From the NCBI RefSeq assembly GCF_039539965.1, contig NZ_BAABED010000001.1, forward strand, positions 744,001 to 808,000: a DNA stretch of 64,000 bases, read 5' to 3'. The first letter of the stretch is position 1, and the number at the start of each line of letters is the position of its first letter. The stretch is from Arthrobacter methylotrophus. GTDB taxonomy: Bacteria > Actinomycetota > Actinomycetes > Actinomycetales > Micrococcaceae. This document shows, one piece after another, positions 40,345 to 51,386 of this stretch. Position numbers and translations under genes: made by a program. The notes under the pieces are model-generated. The model had not been told where the DNA came from. It was given only the letters and a program-made list of their open reading frames with translations, and searched no databases.

Positions 40345-41208
40345 CTAACCCTGCTTCAGGGATTCGGCCAGTACCGCCGGGTCAACAGGCTCCAAGTTGT
40401 ATTCTTTCAAGATCTTGGCAAAGGAGCCGGAAGTCTTCAGGTTCTCCACGCTCTTGGTCAGGGCTTCCTGCAGCGCAGTGTTGCCCTTGCGCACGGCCAG
40501 GCCGACGGCGACCGGATAGATGAGGGCACCGGAGCTGATCTTCAGGCGGGAGTTGGACTTTTCGATGACGGTCTTGGCAACTGCAGCGTCCGTCATCTGG
40601 GCGTCCACCTGCCCGGACAGCAGGGCCTGGGTGGCTTCCGGATCGGTGGGGAATTCCTGGACAGTGATGGCTTCCTTGCCAGCAGCCTTGCATTTGTCGC
40701 TTTCCGTTGTCGGCATGATTTTCGCGATCACGGTGGCGGTGACGACGGATACTTTCTTGCCGCAGAGCGACTGGGCGTCGGTCAGGGCGGCGGCGTCCTT
40801 CGGGACCACTATCGAGTTGCCGGTCTGGAAGTACGGCACGAAGTCCACTTCTTTGCTTCGGGCCGAGGAGACGTACAGGGTGGAGGCAATAACGTCATAG
40901 CGATCGGCCTTGATGCCGGCGACGATCTGGGCAAACCGCGTGTCGGAGTACTGGGGTTTGAGCCCCAAGTCGGCCGAGATGGCGTTCATCACCTCCACAT
41001 CGAAACCGGCAGGTTTGCCATCGGTGAGCATGTCGTAGGGCGGGTAGGTGAGGTCGATGCCGACATTCAAGATGCCGGAGGTCTTGGTGGCCACCGAGGG
41101 GGCCTTGGTTCCGTCGGCTGCCGGGGCGGCGCCGCCGCAACCGGAGAGAGCGAGGGTGGCGGCAACGGCCGCGCCGGTGAGGGTTGCGAATCGATTGGGG
41201 GTTTTCAT
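40345..41208 (-). CDS. Amino-acid-type ABC transporter substrate-binding lipoprotein
   Basis: This 287-residue protein starts MKTPNRFATLTGAAVAATLA with the lipobox LSGC. The SBP_bac_3 domain shows LNVGIDLTYPPYDMLTDGKP and GFDVEVMNAISADLGLKP, the polar-amino-acid binding-protein signature. I chose ATG 41208 with AAAGGA upstream; the frame extends upstream without similarity. It partners the fused permease-ATPase gene. Confidence 0.94.
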   Translation of the reverse strand: MKTPNRFATLTGAAVAATLALSGCGGAAPAADGTKAPSVATKTSGILNVGIDLTYPPYDMLTDGKPAGFDVEVMNAISADLGLKPQYSDTRFAQIVAGIKADRYDVIASTLYVSSARSKEVDFVPYFQTGNSIVVPKDAAALTDAQSLCGKKVSVVTATVIAKIMPTTESDKCKAAGKEAITVQEFPTDPEATQALLSGQVDAQMTDAAVAKTVIEKSNSRLKISSGALIYPVAVGLAVRKGNTALQEALTKSVENLKTSGSFAKILKEYNLEPVDPAVLAESLKQG

Positions 41209-41239
41209 GGGAGCAAAGTTCCTTTCGCTGTTGGAGCGC

Positions 41240-42385
41240 TTACTTGCACCAGAGGTTGACGGCGTTGGCATAAATGTCGATGACTTGCCGGTACTTGGCC
41301 AGTTCGACCCATTCGTCGGCCCAGCTGTACGGCGGGGTACCGGGGCCGATGTTGACGGCGGGGATGCCGAACTGCTTGAGGGGCACCATGTCCGTCCAGA
41401 ACTGAATGCCTTGGTACACGGGTTCTGCCACCGTGGCGGCGACTGCGTCCGCCACGGTGGTAGAGATATCTGAGGAACGGTCGATTTCATAAGGCAGGCG
41501 CGGGCCGCTGAGCCAGTGATCGCTGAAATCGACAGTGGCCTCGATGCGCGGATCGGCAGCCTTCAGGCCGCTGATCATTTGCTCGACCTGCAGTTTGACG
41601 TCGTAGGGGTCCTGTGACGGAAGCAGCCGGATGTCGCAGGTCATTTCGCAGCGGTCGGGCACCTGGTTGTGCTTGGTGCCACCACGGATAGTGCCGATGT
41701 TCAGGTTGGGGCCTCCCGGGAGATCCGGGTGCGGGGTGTAGGGCATGAGACCCTCCAACTCCCGCATCGCCGCCAGGATGGGTTCCATGGTTTCGATGGC
41801 GTTCAGGCCCATCGCCTTGGCGGAAGTGTGCGCCTGCTTACCAAAGGTGGTGATTTTCAGGTAGGCGGCGCCGCGGTGCACCGTGCCAATGGTGTTGTCG
41901 GTGGGTTCGCCGCAGATGGCAGCATCGGCAGTGAAACCGGCCTCCAGCAGCGATCGGGTGCCCACGCCGCCCTCAAAATGACACGAGACACCCTGGAATA
42001 TGACGTCGCCACGCGGGCGCTCGCCGGACGTCGCGATTCGCCGAATGACGGCCAGGGCCGCCGTCGTCGCCGCCTTCATGTCCGCAATTCCGGCTCCATA
42101 CACCCGACCGTTTTCGACCTCGGGGCCGAACGGATCTCTTGTCCAGTCAGGCGAAGTTTCGTAGATGTCCAGGTGCCCGTTGAGGATCAGCGACTTCCCG
42201 CCGCCTGAACCGCGAATCCGCCCGCCAACACTGGGCCTGCCGGGCATGGACTCGACGAGTTCGACGTCGTCCACCCCCCAGGAGCGCATCTGCCCGGCCA
42301 TGAACTCGGCTAGCTCCCGTTCCCGTCCCCACGTGGAATCGATAGCGAGGGTGTCGAACAAAAGCTGAAGATCGGGATCGATCAT
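41240..42385 (-). CDS. M20 family deacylase (ArgE/DapE type)
   Basis: This 381-residue metallopeptidase has NGHLDIYETSP (metal His/Asp), GAGIADMKAATTAAL (bridging Asp), CHFEGGVGTRSLLEAG (general-base Glu region), AICGEPTDN and the dimerisation domain KQAHTSAKAMGLNAIE. ArgE/DapE enzymes remove an acyl group from an N-acyl amino acid. It lies in the same orientation as the ABC transporter, 32 bases from it, and is divergent from the LysR gene, suggesting import followed by deacylation. Confidence 0.88.
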   Translation of the reverse strand: MIDPDLQLLFDTLAIDSTWGRERELAEFMAGQMRSWGVDDVELVESMPGRPSVGGRIRGSGGGKSLILNGHLDIYETSPDWTRDPFGPEVENGRVYGAGIADMKAATTAALAVIRRIATSGERPRGDVIFQGVSCHFEGGVGTRSLLEAGFTADAAICGEPTDNTIGTVHRGAAYLKITTFGKQAHTSAKAMGLNAIETMEPILAAMRELEGLMPYTPHPDLPGGPNLNIGTIRGGTKHNQVPDRCEMTCDIRLLPSQDPYDVKLQVEQMISGLKAADPRIEATVDFSDHWLSGPRLPYEIDRSSDISTTVADAVAATVAEPVYQGIQFWTDMVPLKQFGIPAVNIGPGTPPYSWADEWVELAKYRQVIDIYANAVNLWCK

Positions 42386-42492
42386 GGACTCCTCCTTGGG
42401 TTATGCGACTGCGATGGCGCTGAGAACGACTATGCAGTGGATCACACACCGTGTAAAACAGATGTATTCGAAGAAGGGTTTCGGTTAAATCG

Positions 42493-43410
42493 ATGTCAAA
42501 TGTCAGCTTGCGTCAACTGGAGTACCTCATCGCCGCCGCGGACACGGGGAGCGTCACGGCTGCCGCGGCACGGGTCTATCTTTCCCAGTCGGCGGTTTCG
42601 ACGGCGCTGACGGATCTGGAAGAGGCCCTCGGCGTGCAGATCTTCATCCGCCATCCGCGCGGACTGTCCCTGACCAACGTGGGCCAACAGGTCCTGACGG
42701 ATGCCCGCAGGCTGGTATCCGGGATGGAGGACCTGCGCAACTCCGCGCGGGAATCCAGCGAATCGCTCTCCGGAAAGTTGGTGGTGGGCTGCTACAGCAC
42801 GCTGGCGCCCATCCTGCTGCCGCGCATCATCGCCGACTTCACCAAGAACCATCCGGGCGTGGACCTGAGCTTCATCGAGGGATCACACACCCAGATGGAG
42901 GAGCTGCTCCGCAATGGTTCGCTGGATCTGGCGATCCTGTACGACTACGACTTCGGCAAGGGCGGCCTTTCCAAGGACCTGGCGATCAATGTGGTGGTCT
43001 CGACGCCGCCCTACGTCATCCTGCCCGAACGCCATGAACTGGCCAGCCGCGAAGCGCTTTCGCTCAAGGAATTGGCGCCGCTGCCGTTGATTCTGTTCGA
43101 TCTGCCGCCCGGCGGCGACTACTTCCTGTCCTTCTTCACGGACGAGAACCTCACCCCCAACATCCGCTACCGCACCACTAGCTTCGAAATGGTCAGGGCC
43201 CTGGTGGCCCGCGGCCTGGGCTACTCCATCCTGAGCCAGCGAACCAACATCAACATGAGCTACGAGGGACTCGGCTTCGTTACGAGGCCACTGACCGGCG
43301 CACTTCCCGGACTCAATGTGGGTGCGATGCACCTCCATGGCGTCCGACTCACCCGGCGGGCCGTTGCCTTCATCGACCAATGCAGGACCTCTGTGGGCAT
43401 CCGGACGTAA
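42493..43410 (+). CDS. LysR-type transcriptional regulator
   Basis: This 305-residue protein has the HTH region SVTAAAARVYLSQSAVSTAL and the effector-binding domain beginning KLVVGCYSTLAPILLPRIIA. It sits between the divergent deacylase/ABC genes and the co-directional monooxygenase operon, so it probably controls both. AT-rich sequence at 42440-42470 before its start is a likely binding region, but no exact site was defined. Confidence 0.92.
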   Translation: MSNVSLRQLEYLIAAADTGSVTAAAARVYLSQSAVSTALTDLEEALGVQIFIRHPRGLSLTNVGQQVLTDARRLVSGMEDLRNSARESSESLSGKLVVGCYSTLAPILLPRIIADFTKNHPGVDLSFIEGSHTQMEELLRNGSLDLAILYDYDFGKGGLSKDLAINVVVSTPPYVILPERHELASREALSLKELAPLPLILFDLPPGGDYFLSFFTDENLTPNIRYRTTSFEMVRALVARGLGYSILSQRTNINMSYEGLGFVTRPLTGALPGLNVGAMHLHGVRLTRRAVAFIDQCRTSVGIRT

Positions 43411-43572
43411 CCGGCCTGCGCTGGGAACGTCACCCGCTCCGCAGCTTCCTTCCTCGTCGCCAGGTATCTAAAAAATCGAAGCCTGCGGTCTGAAAGTTAT
43501 GTTGGACACATATCTAACCTCCTCCGAATACTGATTGCAGACAACATCCGTAATCGGACAAAGGAGCCAACG

Positions 43573-44178
43573 ATGACTGTTTCAGCCGAACGCACCTCCC
43601 CGGCCGCACCGGCGGAAGGCCGCCCACGGGACCCCTTCATAGCCGCGATGGCAGTCGTGGCCACCGGGGTCACGGTGGTGGCCACCGACGGAGAAACGGG
43701 CCGTTTTGCCCAAACGGTGAGCGCCATGTGTTCTGTCTCGGCGGACCCCCGCCTGGTGCTGGTCTGCATCAACAGCCGGAGCCCCATCAACGACGCCATC
43801 AACACCAACGGGAGCTTCACCGTCAACGTGCTGGGGAGCCAGCACGATCACGTGGCCGACACGTTCGCAGGCCGCCCGTGGCCCGGGAAGGAGCCGTGGG
43901 ACTTCAGCTGCGGCGAGTGGGAGCAGGCGCCCTCCGGCTCCCCGCGAATCCGCGACGCCGTCGCCAGTTTTGATTGCCGTATCCACGAGGTAGTGGAGGC
44001 CGGCACCCACCGGATCTATATCGGCCTCGTCACCAGCGTCGAATCACACGGCGGGGATCCTCTGATCTACAGCGCACAGACCTATGCCAAACCCATTCCC
44101 GTCCCGCCGTCGGTCTTCGACGAGTACCCCGGATCGGGCCCGACGTACCGCAAGAACCCCAAGGAGAACGCCAAATGA
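43573..44178 (+). CDS. Flavin reductase for the HpaB-type monooxygenase
   Basis: This 201-residue protein has the flavin-reductase split barrel: PFIAAMAVVATGVTVVATDG, AQTVSAMCSVSADPRLVLVC and NTNGSFTVNVLG. Its stop overlaps the monooxygenase start (ATGA), so the two are made together as reductase and oxygenase components. The start is ATG 43573. Confidence 0.92.
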   Translation: MTVSAERTSPAAPAEGRPRDPFIAAMAVVATGVTVVATDGETGRFAQTVSAMCSVSADPRLVLVCINSRSPINDAINTNGSFTVNVLGSQHDHVADTFAGRPWPGKEPWDFSCGEWEQAPSGSPRIRDAVASFDCRIHEVVEAGTHRIYIGLVTSVESHGGDPLIYSAQTYAKPIPVPPSVFDEYPGSGPTYRKNPKENAK

Positions 44179-45635
44179 TCCGCACCGGAAATGAATACCG
44201 CGAGTCCATCCGCGACGGCCGCCAGGTCTGGATCAACGGGGAAAAGGTCGACGACGTCACCACACACCCCATGTTCAAACCGATCGTCGATGTCCGCGCC
44301 CGGATCTACGACCTGGCCCACGAAGAAGCCACGCAAAAGGTGATGACGTACGCCGATGAGACCACCGGCGAACTGAACGCAATCGCCAACCGGCTGCCGA
44401 AGACCCAACAGGATTGGGCCGACAAACGGGGCGCCGTGGATCTGGTCCAGCGCGAGGCCGGCGGCGTCGTCACCCGTGTCGGCGACGAGACAATCGGCGA
44501 AATGTGGTCACTCTTCGACGGCCAGGACGTCCTCAATGAGGTCGACCCGCGGTTCTCCGAGAACATACGCCGGCACATTGCGAAATCCATCACGGCCGAC
44601 CCCTTCCACGTTTCCGCCAACACGGACCCAAAGGGCGACCGCTCCAAGGCCCCGCAGGACCAGGACCCGGACATGCTGCTGCACGTGGTCCGCGAGACCG
44701 ACAACGGCATAGTGGTCCGCGGTGCCAAGTATGAGACGGCTGCCGCATACTCCAACCAGGCCTTCACCAAGCCGACGATCGCCAACTGGGGAAATAGCGA
44801 ACTCTCCGACTACGCCGTCGGATTTGTCATGGACATGGGCACGCCCGGGCTGAAGTTCATTTCCCGGAACGGCTTTGCCGGCAAGGGACCGTCGGACGAC
44901 TACCCCCTCTCGAACCGAGTGGACGAGGTGGAATCGCTGGTGGTGTTCGACGACGTCGAGATCCCCTGGGAGGATGTGCTCTTCTACCAGCACACCAAGG
45001 CCGCTGCATTCATCCGCTCCACGCTCCACCGTTACAGCGCGTTCCCTTTTGTCCAGCGCACCCTGCACCTCGCCGACCTCATGATCGGCGCGGCGCTGTG
45101 GAACGTGAAGCAGACGGGGCTGGAAAAGCAGCAGGCCGTCCAGGAGAAGCTGGCCCAACTAGCGTGCTACCGCGAAGGCATCAACGCCCACCTCACAGCC
45201 GCCATTGCCAATGCCGAAACCAGCCCTGGCGGCCTGCTGATGCCCAACCAGTCGCTGCTCTACGCAGGACGGGTGACCGCACTGTCCCAGCTTCCGGCCA
45301 TGATGCACATTGCCCGCGAACTGTGCGGCGGCCAGATCTGCATCACCCCTGACGCGGCCACGTTCAGCGACCCCGACGTGTCCCCGTGGCTGGAGAAGTT
45401 CTACTCCGTCAACGACAACTGGGTCTCGGAGGACCGCCGCAAGCTGCTGGCGTTTGCCCGCGACCTACTCAATAGCGACTATGCCGGGCACCGCCTGACC
45501 TTCCAGCTGTTTGCGCAGTCCCCGCCCTTCGCCCAATTGGGCGCCGTGTATCGAAACTTCGATTTCGACGGGCCGCTTGGCCTGGTCAAGGCCTCCGCGG
45601 GACTCTCCGACAAGATCCTGACCGGAACATTGTGA
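44175..45635 (+). CDS. 4-hydroxyphenylacetate 3-monooxygenase family oxygenase (HpaB-type)
   Basis: This 486-residue group D flavin monooxygenase starts MIRTGNEYRESIRDGRQVWI and contains HPMFKPIVDVRARIYDLAHE, PLSNRVDEVESLVVFDDVEI and the C-terminal LCGGQICITPDAATFSDPDV, all typical of HpaB, PvcC and chloro/nitrophenol monooxygenases. It uses reduced flavin from the overlapping reductase to hydroxylate an aromatic or heteroaromatic substrate. The substrate is unknown; none of the usual meta-cleavage genes (hpaD and so on) accompany it. Confidence 0.9.
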   Translation: MIRTGNEYRESIRDGRQVWINGEKVDDVTTHPMFKPIVDVRARIYDLAHEEATQKVMTYADETTGELNAIANRLPKTQQDWADKRGAVDLVQREAGGVVTRVGDETIGEMWSLFDGQDVLNEVDPRFSENIRRHIAKSITADPFHVSANTDPKGDRSKAPQDQDPDMLLHVVRETDNGIVVRGAKYETAAAYSNQAFTKPTIANWGNSELSDYAVGFVMDMGTPGLKFISRNGFAGKGPSDDYPLSNRVDEVESLVVFDDVEIPWEDVLFYQHTKAAAFIRSTLHRYSAFPFVQRTLHLADLMIGAALWNVKQTGLEKQQAVQEKLAQLACYREGINAHLTAAIANAETSPGGLLMPNQSLLYAGRVTALSQLPAMMHIARELCGGQICITPDAATFSDPDVSPWLEKFYSVNDNWVSEDRRKLLAFARDLLNSDYAGHRLTFQLFAQSPPFAQLGAVYRNFDFDGPLGLVKASAGLSDKILTGTL

Positions 45636-45693
45636 AGGACGCCACCCCCGCCCCCGGCAATTCTGCCGCTCCCGCCAAATAGAAGGACTTCCC

Positions 45694-46368
45694 ATGACGT
45701 TTTCCCTTGTAGCCCGCGATCCGCAGACTGGTGCCTTCGGCATGGTGGTCACCTCATCCTCGCCCGCTGTGGCAGCGCGCTGCGTGCATCTGCGTCACGG
45801 TGTGGGCGGCGCCGCCTCGCAGAACATCACCGATCCGAGGCTCGGTGCCCGGCTGCTTGATCTGCTCGAAACCGGTACGACGGCGGACGAGGCGATGGCC
45901 AAGCTGGTGGCCGAAACGCCGGATATCAACTACCGCCAGCTCAGTGTGGTCGATGCCCAGGGCGGCACTGCCGCCTTCAGCGGATCCGGCACCTTGGGCA
46001 CACACCGCACAGTGCAAGGCGAAGGGGCCGTTGCGGCCGGAAACCTGCTGTCCTCCCCGGAGGTGGTTGACGCCATCATGGCCGGTTACTCCGCAGCCAA
46101 GGGCCTCTTTGAAGACCGGCTCCTTGCCGGTCTGGCCGCCGGACGCGACGCGGGCGGAGAAGAGGGGCCGCAGCATTCGGCGGGCCTTGTCGTGGTTGAC
46201 CAGGTGGCCTGGGCCGCCACGGATCTGCGGGTGGATTGGGACGAGGAAGATCCGATTGCCCGTCTTGCCGAGATCTGGCACCTGTGGGAACCGCAAAAGG
46301 TGGACTACGTGACCCGGGCGGTCCGTCCAGGCAGCGCACCTCGCTACGGTGTCCCGGGGGACCTGTGA
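45694..46368 (+). CDS. DUF1028 family protein (Ntn-hydrolase-like fold)
   Basis: This 224-residue protein begins MTFSLVARDPQTGAFGMVVT and has SSPAVAARCVHLRHGVGGAA, the DUF1028 signature. The fold is thought to resemble Ntn hydrolases, and family members often sit in amino-acid or peptide catabolic operons. The next gene starts inside its stop codon (GTGA), so it is translationally coupled to the M20 amidohydrolase. Its exact role is unknown. Confidence 0.9.
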   Translation: MTFSLVARDPQTGAFGMVVTSSSPAVAARCVHLRHGVGGAASQNITDPRLGARLLDLLETGTTADEAMAKLVAETPDINYRQLSVVDAQGGTAAFSGSGTLGTHRTVQGEGAVAAGNLLSSPEVVDAIMAGYSAAKGLFEDRLLAGLAAGRDAGGEEGPQHSAGLVVVDQVAWAATDLRVDWDEEDPIARLAEIWHLWEPQKVDYVTRAVRPGSAPRYGVPGDL

Positions 46369-47577
46369 ACAAGTTGAAGGACGTAGTCGGCGCCCGGATC
46401 GATGCTTTGGAGGGCCGGTTACTGGCCCTCTCGCACCGCATCCACGCCAATCCGGAAGTCGCTTGGGCCGAGTTCAACGCCTCCGCCTGGGTGGCCGCAG
46501 AACTCGCCGGGGTGGGTTTCAGCGTCCGGAAGAACCTGTGCGGATTCCCGACGGCGTTTGCCGCCACCATGGGCAGCGGCACGCTGCACTTGGGGATTTG
46601 CGCTGAATACGATGCGCTGCCTGGGCTGGGACATGCCTGCGGGCACAACATCATTGCCGCGGCGGCCGTCGGCGCAGCCGCGGCGCTGGCGCCCGTGGTG
46701 GACGCACTGGGCATCACGCTCACCGTCTTCGGCACACCGGCGGAAGAGGGCGGCGGCGGGAAGATCGAACTTCTGGACGGCGGCGCGTTCGACGGCGTGC
46801 ATGCGGCCATGATGGTTCACCCGGGTCCGCTCGACGTGGCCCGGGCTGAGCCGTATGCAGTTTCGCACAGCAAAATCCTTTATCGGGGCCGGGCGAGCCA
46901 TGCCGCCGCCTATCCCGAACGCGGGGTCAACGCGGCAGATGCCTTCACCGTCGCCCAAGTGGCCATCGGACTTCTGCGGCAGCAGCTCGACTCCGGGTTC
47001 CGCGTCCACGGCGTCGTCACTCGCGGAGGTGAGGCGCCCAATGCCATCCCGGAAGTGACCGAGGGCCGCTGGTACGTCCGGGCCGGCTCGCTGGCCGAAC
47101 TAGCCGTCCTGGAGAACAAGGTGCGTCGCTGCTTCGAGGCGGGGGCCTTGTCCACCGGCTGCGAGCTGGAGATTGAGGCGGAAAGCAAACCCTACGCCGA
47201 GTTCGCCACGGACGAGGCCATGCTGGACCTTTACGTTGCCAACGCCATAGCCCTGGGCCGCGAATTCACCAGCTCGGGTCCGGACATGCGGATGAACCGC
47301 GCGTCCACGGACATGGGCAACGTATCGCAGGTGCTGCCGGCCATCCACCCCTACATCGGCATTGGATCCCTGCCTGCCGTCAACCACCAGAAGGAATTTG
47401 CCGCCGCCGCCATCACGCCCGCCGCCGACCGCGCCATCATCGATGCCGCCAAGGCTATGGCCCACACGTGCATTGATCTCGCACAAAACGCCGGACTGCG
47501 CGAACGGCTGATCAGTCGCGGGGCCGATCAGTTCCCTGCTGATTGTCCGGCATCCCCGGCTGAAATGGAGAGCGCAA

Positions 47578-47588
<11 letters not shown>
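46365..47588 (+). CDS. M20D family amidohydrolase
   Basis: This 407-residue metal-dependent amidohydrolase has LSHRIHANPEVAWAEFNAS, GICAEYDALPGLGHACGHNI (metal-binding H-x-C-G-H motif) and FGTPAEEGGGGKIELLDGGA (Glu pair). It resembles p-aminobenzoyl-glutamate hydrolase subunit B and PM20D2-type dipeptidases, which release an amino acid from an aromatic or acyl amide. GTG 46365 overlaps the previous stop, and its own stop overlaps the lyase start by 11 bases. Confidence 0.9.
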
Positions 47589-48996
<1,408 letters not shown>

Positions 48997-49199
48997 GATG
49001 GTTTCCAGCAAGTGATGGACGCTCCAGACCTGGTTCCGGAGAAAAAGTTTCCAAATCGGCGTCATCATTTGAGTCATGGGGACTATCAGTGGATGGGGAC
49101 TCTTTATTCAGAAACGCAATCTGGCACTCAGTAAGGAGCTCGTCACCGCAAAGCGCACAGTCTTCCGTGGGTGCAACAGGATCGTTGCGGAAACTTCGA
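48997..49199. other. Convergent intergenic region
   Basis: These 203 bases lie between the convergent lyase and gluconate permease genes. I see no gene and no strong terminator hairpin. Confidence 0.5.
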
Positions 49200-50711
49200 T
49201 CAGACGAAAATGGACAGCAGCAGGGTGAATCCGAATCCCACCACCGAGATGATCGTCTCCATGACGGACCAGGTCTTGATCGTTTGGCCTACCGTCAGCC
49301 CGAAGTACTCCTTGACCAGCCAAAAGCCTGCGTCGTTGACGTGGGAGAAGAAGAGCGATCCGGCGCCGATGGCAAGCACGACGAGGGCCAGCTGAGCGGG
49401 TGCCAGACCGGTTGCCAGGGGTGCGATGATGCCCGCCGCAGTCACCGTTGCGACGGTCGCCGAGCCGGTAGCGAGACGAATAAGCACCGCGATAATCCAC
49501 CCCAGCACCAGGGCCGACAGGCTGGCAGCCACCGCGATCTTGGCGATCGCGGTTCCGGTACCACCGTCGACCAATACCTGCTTGAAGCCGCCGCCTGCGC
49601 CGACGATGAGCATGACGCCGACAATCGGAAGCAGGCTCTCGCCAATCTTCTTCGTCAGGGTCGACGCGGAGAAGCCCACTCGCGTGCCGAAAGTGACCAT
49701 CGCCAGCAGCACCGCCACGAGCAGCGCAAAGACCGGATCGCCGATGAAGTCCAGCAAGGGACGCAGCACAGCGGTCTTATCCATCCAAATGTCTGCCCCG
49801 GCTTTGATCAGCATGAGCACCAAGGGGGACAGCAGGGTCACCAGGGTCCAGGCGAAGGACGGGCTGCGTGTGGCTTGCGGGTCCTGTGCTTTGCCTACTG
49901 GCGCGTCGCCGCGCGAACTGGCGGCTTTTGCACCGGGGCCTCCCGGCCCGGACGTCTGGGCGCTCCCGGCGGATCCGACGGTGACGGCCAGGCCGGCCCC
50001 AGCAGCGCCGATGGGTACCATCCGGGCGGCGAGACGGCCAAACAACGGACCGGCGATGATGACGGTTGGAACGGCAATCAGCAGGCCAAAGGCAAGGGTC
50101 ACTCCGACATTAGCGTGCAGGATGCCGATCGCCGCCAGCGGGCCCGGGTGCGGCGGGATGAATCCGTGGAGTACGGACAGGCCGGCCAAGGCCGGGATGC
50201 CAAGACGCATCGCCGGGCCCTTGGAACGGTGCACGGCGAGCATCACGACAGGGATGAGCAGCACGAGCCCGATCTCGAAAAACATGGGGATGCCGATAAT
50301 CCCGGCGATCAGCGCCATCTTCCAGGGCAGCGTTGCGGGCCGGCCATGGAGAAGGGTGTCCACGATCTTGTCCGCGCCGCCGGAATCGGCCAGCAGCTTG
50401 CCCAACATGGCTCCCAGCGCGATGAGCACGCCGACGTAGCCCAGCACGCCACCGACGCCATTTTCGTAGGACGTGGTCACCTTGTCCAAGGCGATACCGG
50501 AGGCAATGCCGACGAAGAGGGCGCCGATACTGAGGGACAGGAAAGCGTGCATCTTCGCCCAGACGATCAGGAGGACGACAATCGCGATACCAATGGCCGC
50601 CACGATCAGTACTTGGGTGTCATGGCCGTTCCATGGTTGATTCATGGCATCTGTGGTGGCGTCGGTGGCCACCCCGGCGAAGGGCCTGTTGAGGATGGAG
50701 ATTCCGTTCAT
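49200..50711 (-). CDS. gntP: Gluconate:H+ symporter (Gnt family)
   Basis: This 503-residue membrane protein has about 12-14 segments. VLIALGAMLGKLLADSGGAD, HGFIPPHPGPLAAIGILHAN and SHVNDAGFWLVKEYFGLTVG are strong GntP/GntT family motifs. It is longer than typical members because of a 50-residue Ala/Gly/Pro-rich loop near the middle (about 240-285). Its ATG overlaps the gluconokinase stop (ATGA), so uptake and phosphorylation are coupled. Confidence 0.93.
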   Translation of the reverse strand: MNGISILNRPFAGVATDATTDAMNQPWNGHDTQVLIVAAIGIAIVVLLIVWAKMHAFLSLSIGALFVGIASGIALDKVTTSYENGVGGVLGYVGVLIALGAMLGKLLADSGGADKIVDTLLHGRPATLPWKMALIAGIIGIPMFFEIGLVLLIPVVMLAVHRSKGPAMRLGIPALAGLSVLHGFIPPHPGPLAAIGILHANVGVTLAFGLLIAVPTVIIAGPLFGRLAARMVPIGAAGAGLAVTVGSAGSAQTSGPGGPGAKAASSRGDAPVGKAQDPQATRSPSFAWTLVTLLSPLVLMLIKAGADIWMDKTAVLRPLLDFIGDPVFALLVAVLLAMVTFGTRVGFSASTLTKKIGESLLPIVGVMLIVGAGGGFKQVLVDGGTGTAIAKIAVAASLSALVLGWIIAVLIRLATGSATVATVTAAGIIAPLATGLAPAQLALVVLAIGAGSLFFSHVNDAGFWLVKEYFGLTVGQTIKTWSVMETIISVVGFGFTLLLSIFV

Positions 50712-51280
50712 GGTTGTCGTCCTGTTCCGCTCGGCCGCAGGCCGAACTTGTCCATGATTTCCTGGGCAATCACCCCTGGAGCCGGACCAACGTCGATCCG
50801 GATTCCAGGCTCGCCGGGGGACAGCTCCTCAAGGTCTGCGAACTGGCTCCCCAGCATGCTCGCGGGCATGAAATGGCCGTGGCGTTCGGCCAGCCGTGCG
50901 CTGATGGTCTCGGGCGTCCCGGACAGAAAAACGAAGAAGACACCCGAATCCCGACGATTAATGATGTTTCGGTAAGACTGTTTGAGCGCCGAACACGTAA
51001 CGACGCCGTTCTCCCCATGATCAAACCTCTGATCGACCCAGTCGGCGACCTTCTCCAGCCAGGGATATCTGTCCTCATCCGTGAGGGGGTGTCCCGCGGC
51101 CATCTTGTCGATGTTTGTTTGGGGATGCAAAGCATCGCCTTCTTCGAAAGCCCAGCCAAGCCGCCCCGCAAGGAGAGCGGCGACGGTGGACTTGCCGGAG
51201 CCGGAAACGCCCATAACAACCAGCACAAGAGGTTCGGTTAGGGCGGGCGTCACCATGTCCACAGGGTCCATGGTGCCCAT
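50708..51280 (-). CDS. gntK: Gluconokinase
   Basis: This 190-residue P-loop kinase has VLVVMGVSGSGKSTVAALLA (Walker A), FEEGDALHPQTNIDKMAAGH and LTDEDRYPWLEKVADWVD, all diagnostic of GntK. It makes 6-phosphogluconate for the pentose phosphate or Entner-Doudoroff route. It is transcribed divergently from the MFS gene at 51387. The start is ATG 51280, with in-frame alternatives a few codons later. Confidence 0.94.
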   Translation of the reverse strand: MGTMDPVDMVTPALTEPLVLVVMGVSGSGKSTVAALLAGRLGWAFEEGDALHPQTNIDKMAAGHPLTDEDRYPWLEKVADWVDQRFDHGENGVVTCSALKQSYRNIINRRDSGVFFVFLSGTPETISARLAERHGHFMPASMLGSQFADLEELSPGEPGIRIDVGPAPGVIAQEIMDKFGLRPSGTGRQP

Positions 51281-51386
51281 CTTGGCAGCACCTGGGCCTC
51301 AGTGCCAGAGCGAACCGCGGGGGATTACTTCCTTCAACCGTAGATAGGAAGCATACTGATGATCTACGGCTCAATGAGGAGGGGTC

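Noticed and set aside
48997..49199. Terminator between the lyase and gluconate permease genes
   Set aside because: No stem of useful length followed by a T-run was found on either strand.
49089..50975. A 628-codon plus-strand frame opposite the gluconate permease
   Set aside because: It is rich in Gln/Asp/Gly/Arg without any domain; the minus-strand permease motifs are unambiguous.
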